This document shows, piece by piece, positions 14,705 through 16,153 of a DNA stretch of 16,153 nt. Position 1 is the stretch's first letter; each line of letters opens with the position of its first letter. The translations under genes and the position numbers were made by a program. The notes beneath the pieces were generated by a model. It did no database searches and was not told the origin of the DNA. It worked only from the letters and a program-made list of their open reading frames with translations. Source of the stretch: Chloroflexota bacterium (GTDB taxonomy: Bacteria; Chloroflexota; Dehalococcoidia; JAUQQI01); contig JAUQQI010000142.1 in NCBI GenBank assembly GCA_030549955.1, positions 1-16,153 of the forward strand, read 5' to 3'.

Positions 14705-15753
14705 TTCAAGCAAGTCTGCTGGGTTTCCCCCGGTCGGGCCGGACCACGCTGTTTCGGGCCCTGGCCCGGGGCTCGGAGCCGGCCGGCGACGTGCTGGTGG
14801 TCGACCTGCCTGATCCGCGACTGGACCGGCTTGCGGAACTCTTCCGGCCGCGGAAGGTAACCCCGGCCCGGGCGACCTTCACCGACCCGCCTGTAGCCCT
14901 TGGAAGCCTGCGGGGCGCCCTTCCCCCGGAGCTGGCTGAGGCCGACCTGCTGGTCCTGGTTGTCCGGGCGTTTTCGGACCCGGCCGTACCCCACCCCCGG
15001 GGATCAGTTGACCCCTGGCGGGACCTGGCCGACGCCCGGGCTGAGCTGGTCCTCTGGGACCTTGCCATCGTTGAGCGCCGGCTGGACCGGATCATGGAGA
15101 CCTGGGGCAAGGTGAGTACGGCCGAGCGGGAGAAATTAAGCCAGGAACGCCAGGCCCTTGAGCGGGCCCGAGAGGTCCTTGACCGGGGCGACCTTTTAGG
15201 AGCGGTTGAATTCAGCCGGGACGAAGAGCGGACCCTCCGCAACTTCCAGCTCCTTACCCGGAAACCCTGGCTCATTGTCTTCAGCATAGACGAGGGCCTC
15301 ATCCCCGAGGTGGGGGCTATTGAGGAGCGCATTGCCGGCGAGTACGGTCCCGAGAGCGGCGTTGCGGTTGCGGCCCGCCTCGAAGCTGAGCTTAACCGGC
15401 TGGCACCGGTGGAGCAGGCCGAATTCCGGGCGGCCTATGGCCTCCCGGAAGGGGGCATCGAGCGGCTGCTCTGGCGGGCCTTCCGTCGAACGGGGCAGAT
15501 TTTGTTTTACACCTACAAAGGGGATGAGCTGCGGGCCTGGCCGGTCCCGGCCGGGGCCGACGGGGTCACCGCGGCCGGTACCGTCCACAGCGACATGGCG
15601 AGGGGCTTCATCCGGGCGGAGGTGGTGCATTTTAACGACCTGGTGCGGGTCGGGTCAATTGCCGAGGCCCGCCGGCAGGGGCTCCTCCGGCTCGAGGGCC
15701 GCAACTATACGGTCACCGACGGGGACATAATCACGTTTCTATTCCACGTCTAA
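14701..15753 (+). CDS. Degenerate YchF-like (OBG family) protein with intact C-terminal TGS/DUF933 domain
   Basis: A 350-residue protein homologous to YchF over its full length. VDLPDPRLDRLAELFRPRKVTPA (34-56) and VDPWRDLADARAELVLWDLAIVERRLDRI (103-131) match YchF's guanine-domain flank and helical region. Residues about 265-350 (EVRAW-like ELRAW, AAGTVHSDMARGFIRAEVV, LRLEGRNYTVTDGDIITFLFHV) form the TGS-like DUF933 domain. The nucleotide motifs are altered. The P-loop is GFPRSGRT (8-15) with Arg14 for the invariant Lys. The DxxG motif is DPPV (62-65). The NxDE specificity motif is SIDE (195-198). It starts with ATG overlapping the cobU stop, so it is translationally coupled. Nucleotide hydrolysis looks doubtful, and the function in the B12 operon is unknown. 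Confidence 0.88.
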   Translation: MIQASLLGFPRSGRTTLFRALARGSEPAGDVLVVDLPDPRLDRLAELFRPRKVTPARATFTDPPVALGSLRGALPPELAEADLLVLVVRAFSDPAVPHPRGSVDPWRDLADARAELVLWDLAIVERRLDRIMETWGKVSTAEREKLSQERQALERAREVLDRGDLLGAVEFSRDEERTLRNFQLLTRKPWLIVFSIDEGLIPEVGAIEERIAGEYGPESGVAVAARLEAELNRLAPVEQAEFRAAYGLPEGGIERLLWRAFRRTGQILFYTYKGDELRAWPVPAGADGVTAAGTVHSDMARGFIRAEVVHFNDLVRVGSIAEARRQGLLRLEGRNYTVTDGDIITFLFHV

Positions 15754-16063
15754 ACCTGCTGGCCGGAAGGGCGGAGGCTGGCAGCCCGAATTCAGAACCG
15801 CCGGTCCCGCTGCCACCCGGCTTGAGGAGCCGGACTTAAAGCCCGAACCGGAAGCGGCCACACTTGAACCGGACCAAAACCCGCCGGCGGACCAGGGGTA
15901 ATCCGCGCCGGACCAATTTTCACCGGGGTCGCCGGAAAAGCCGGAGCCGGCTCACGCTTACACGGAAGCCCCGTTGCCCAAACCAGCCGCCAAGGGGACC
16001 CGGGCTAAAAAGCTTGACCCACCACCCCGGGCTTTTTGCTGCTGAGGAAGGCTTTAAAAGATT
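15754..16063. other. Intergenic stretch between the B12 operon and ssrA
   Basis: About 300 bp with no supportable gene on either strand. One frame from 15752 stays open to a TAA near 15900 and would read as Pro/Glu-rich, but it has no start codon and no ribosome binding site. The only other structure seen is the candidate terminator at 16007-16037. Confidence 0.6.
16007..16037. terminator. Candidate bidirectional terminator after the cobalamin operon
   Basis: AAAAAGC (16007-16013) is complementary to GCTTTTT (16031-16037) over an 17-nt loop, giving a T-run on either strand. CCCGGG copies on both sides (near 15999 and 16026) could form a competing GC stem. The helix is short, so this is a moderate call based on pattern and on position between convergent genes. 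Confidence 0.42.
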
Positions 16064-16091
16064 GGGCGCCCGCCCTTCCGGACGGGCGCCC
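16056..16091 (-). terminator. Intrinsic terminator of ssrA
   Basis: GGGCGCCCG (16064-16072) pairs perfectly over 9 bp with CGGGCGCCC (16083-16091) across a 10-nt loop. Read on the minus strand it is followed by ATCTTTT. It begins directly at the end of the tmRNA, as usual for a monocistronic RNA gene. Confidence 0.75.
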
Positions 16092-16153
16092 GGTGGAGAC
16101 GGGGGAGAGTCGAACTCCCCGTCCGGAGAAGGACCCAGCCGGGCCTGGTACAG
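16092..16153 (-). ncRNA. ssrA: tmRNA (SsrA RNA), 3' end only
   Basis: tmRNA rescues stalled ribosomes with a tRNA-like end and a tag-coding segment. Read on the minus strand, the last 62 nt contain CTTCTCCGGAC, then the T-arm GGGGAG-TTCGACT-CTCCCC, then acceptor strand CGTCTCC with discriminator A and CC. The GGAC before the T-arm and the overall 3' layout match tmRNA rather than a tRNA; the preceding bases show no anticodon arm. The 5' acceptor half, tag reading frame and pseudoknots lie beyond 16153. The terminal A of CCA is not encoded (G follows CC), and the T-stem can be drawn with 6 rather than 5 bp. Confidence 0.74.

Noticed and set aside
1..16153. CRISPR array, insertion sequences, phage or attachment sites
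   Set aside because: No regularly spaced direct repeats, transposase or integrase motifs or terminal inverted repeats were seen; composition is uniform across the window.

Overview
The window is high-GC, gene-dense bacterial DNA. Arg CGG, Gly GGG/GGC and Val GTC codons are frequent, and GTG starts are common. The cobalamin pathway set, an anaerobe-type SdhE-linked succinate dehydrogenase/fumarate reductase and the lipoprotein-based B12 importer point to an anaerobic bacterium such as a high-GC Firmicute or a Chloroflexota (Dehalococcoidia-like) lineage. The sequence alone does not settle which.

Minus-strand block (1-4250). A promoter at 4243-4271 drives sdhE (CCG-domain subunit), sdhA (flavoprotein), sdhB (iron-sulfur subunit) and rpiA (ribose-5-phosphate isomerase, cut by the window edge). 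No SdhC/D membrane anchor is encoded, so this looks like a type-E (SdhE-containing) complex. SdhB carries a twelfth cluster cysteine, which predicts a [4Fe-4S] centre where the classical enzymes have [3Fe-4S]. Both CCG motifs of SdhE lack one canonical cysteine.

Plus-strand block (4302-15753). A divergent promoter (4302-4330) is followed by a cobalamin riboswitch (about 4361-4527), an intrinsic terminator (4535-4566) and a hairpin that would mask the btuF ribosome binding site (4571-4589). Eleven tightly packed or overlapping genes follow: btuF, btuC, btuD, cobO, cobT, cobS, cbiA, a metallophosphoesterase, cbiB, cbiP, cobU, and then a twelfth coupled gene, a degenerate YchF-like protein. Together they import corrinoid, adenosylate the cobalt, amidate the corrin ring, attach the aminopropanol arm and build the lower nucleotide loop. 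Corrin-ring genes, threonine-phosphate decarboxylase and the usual alpha-ribazole phosphatase CobC are not in the window.

Right end (15754-16153). An intergenic stretch holds a candidate bidirectional terminator and then a minus-strand tmRNA 3' end with its own strong terminator.

The most interesting parts are the two non-canonical members of the B12 operon. The metallophosphoesterase lies exactly where a missing phosphatase would be expected. The YchF paralogue has lost all the recognisable nucleotide-binding motifs but keeps its TGS domain. The leader also appears able to act on both transcription and translation.
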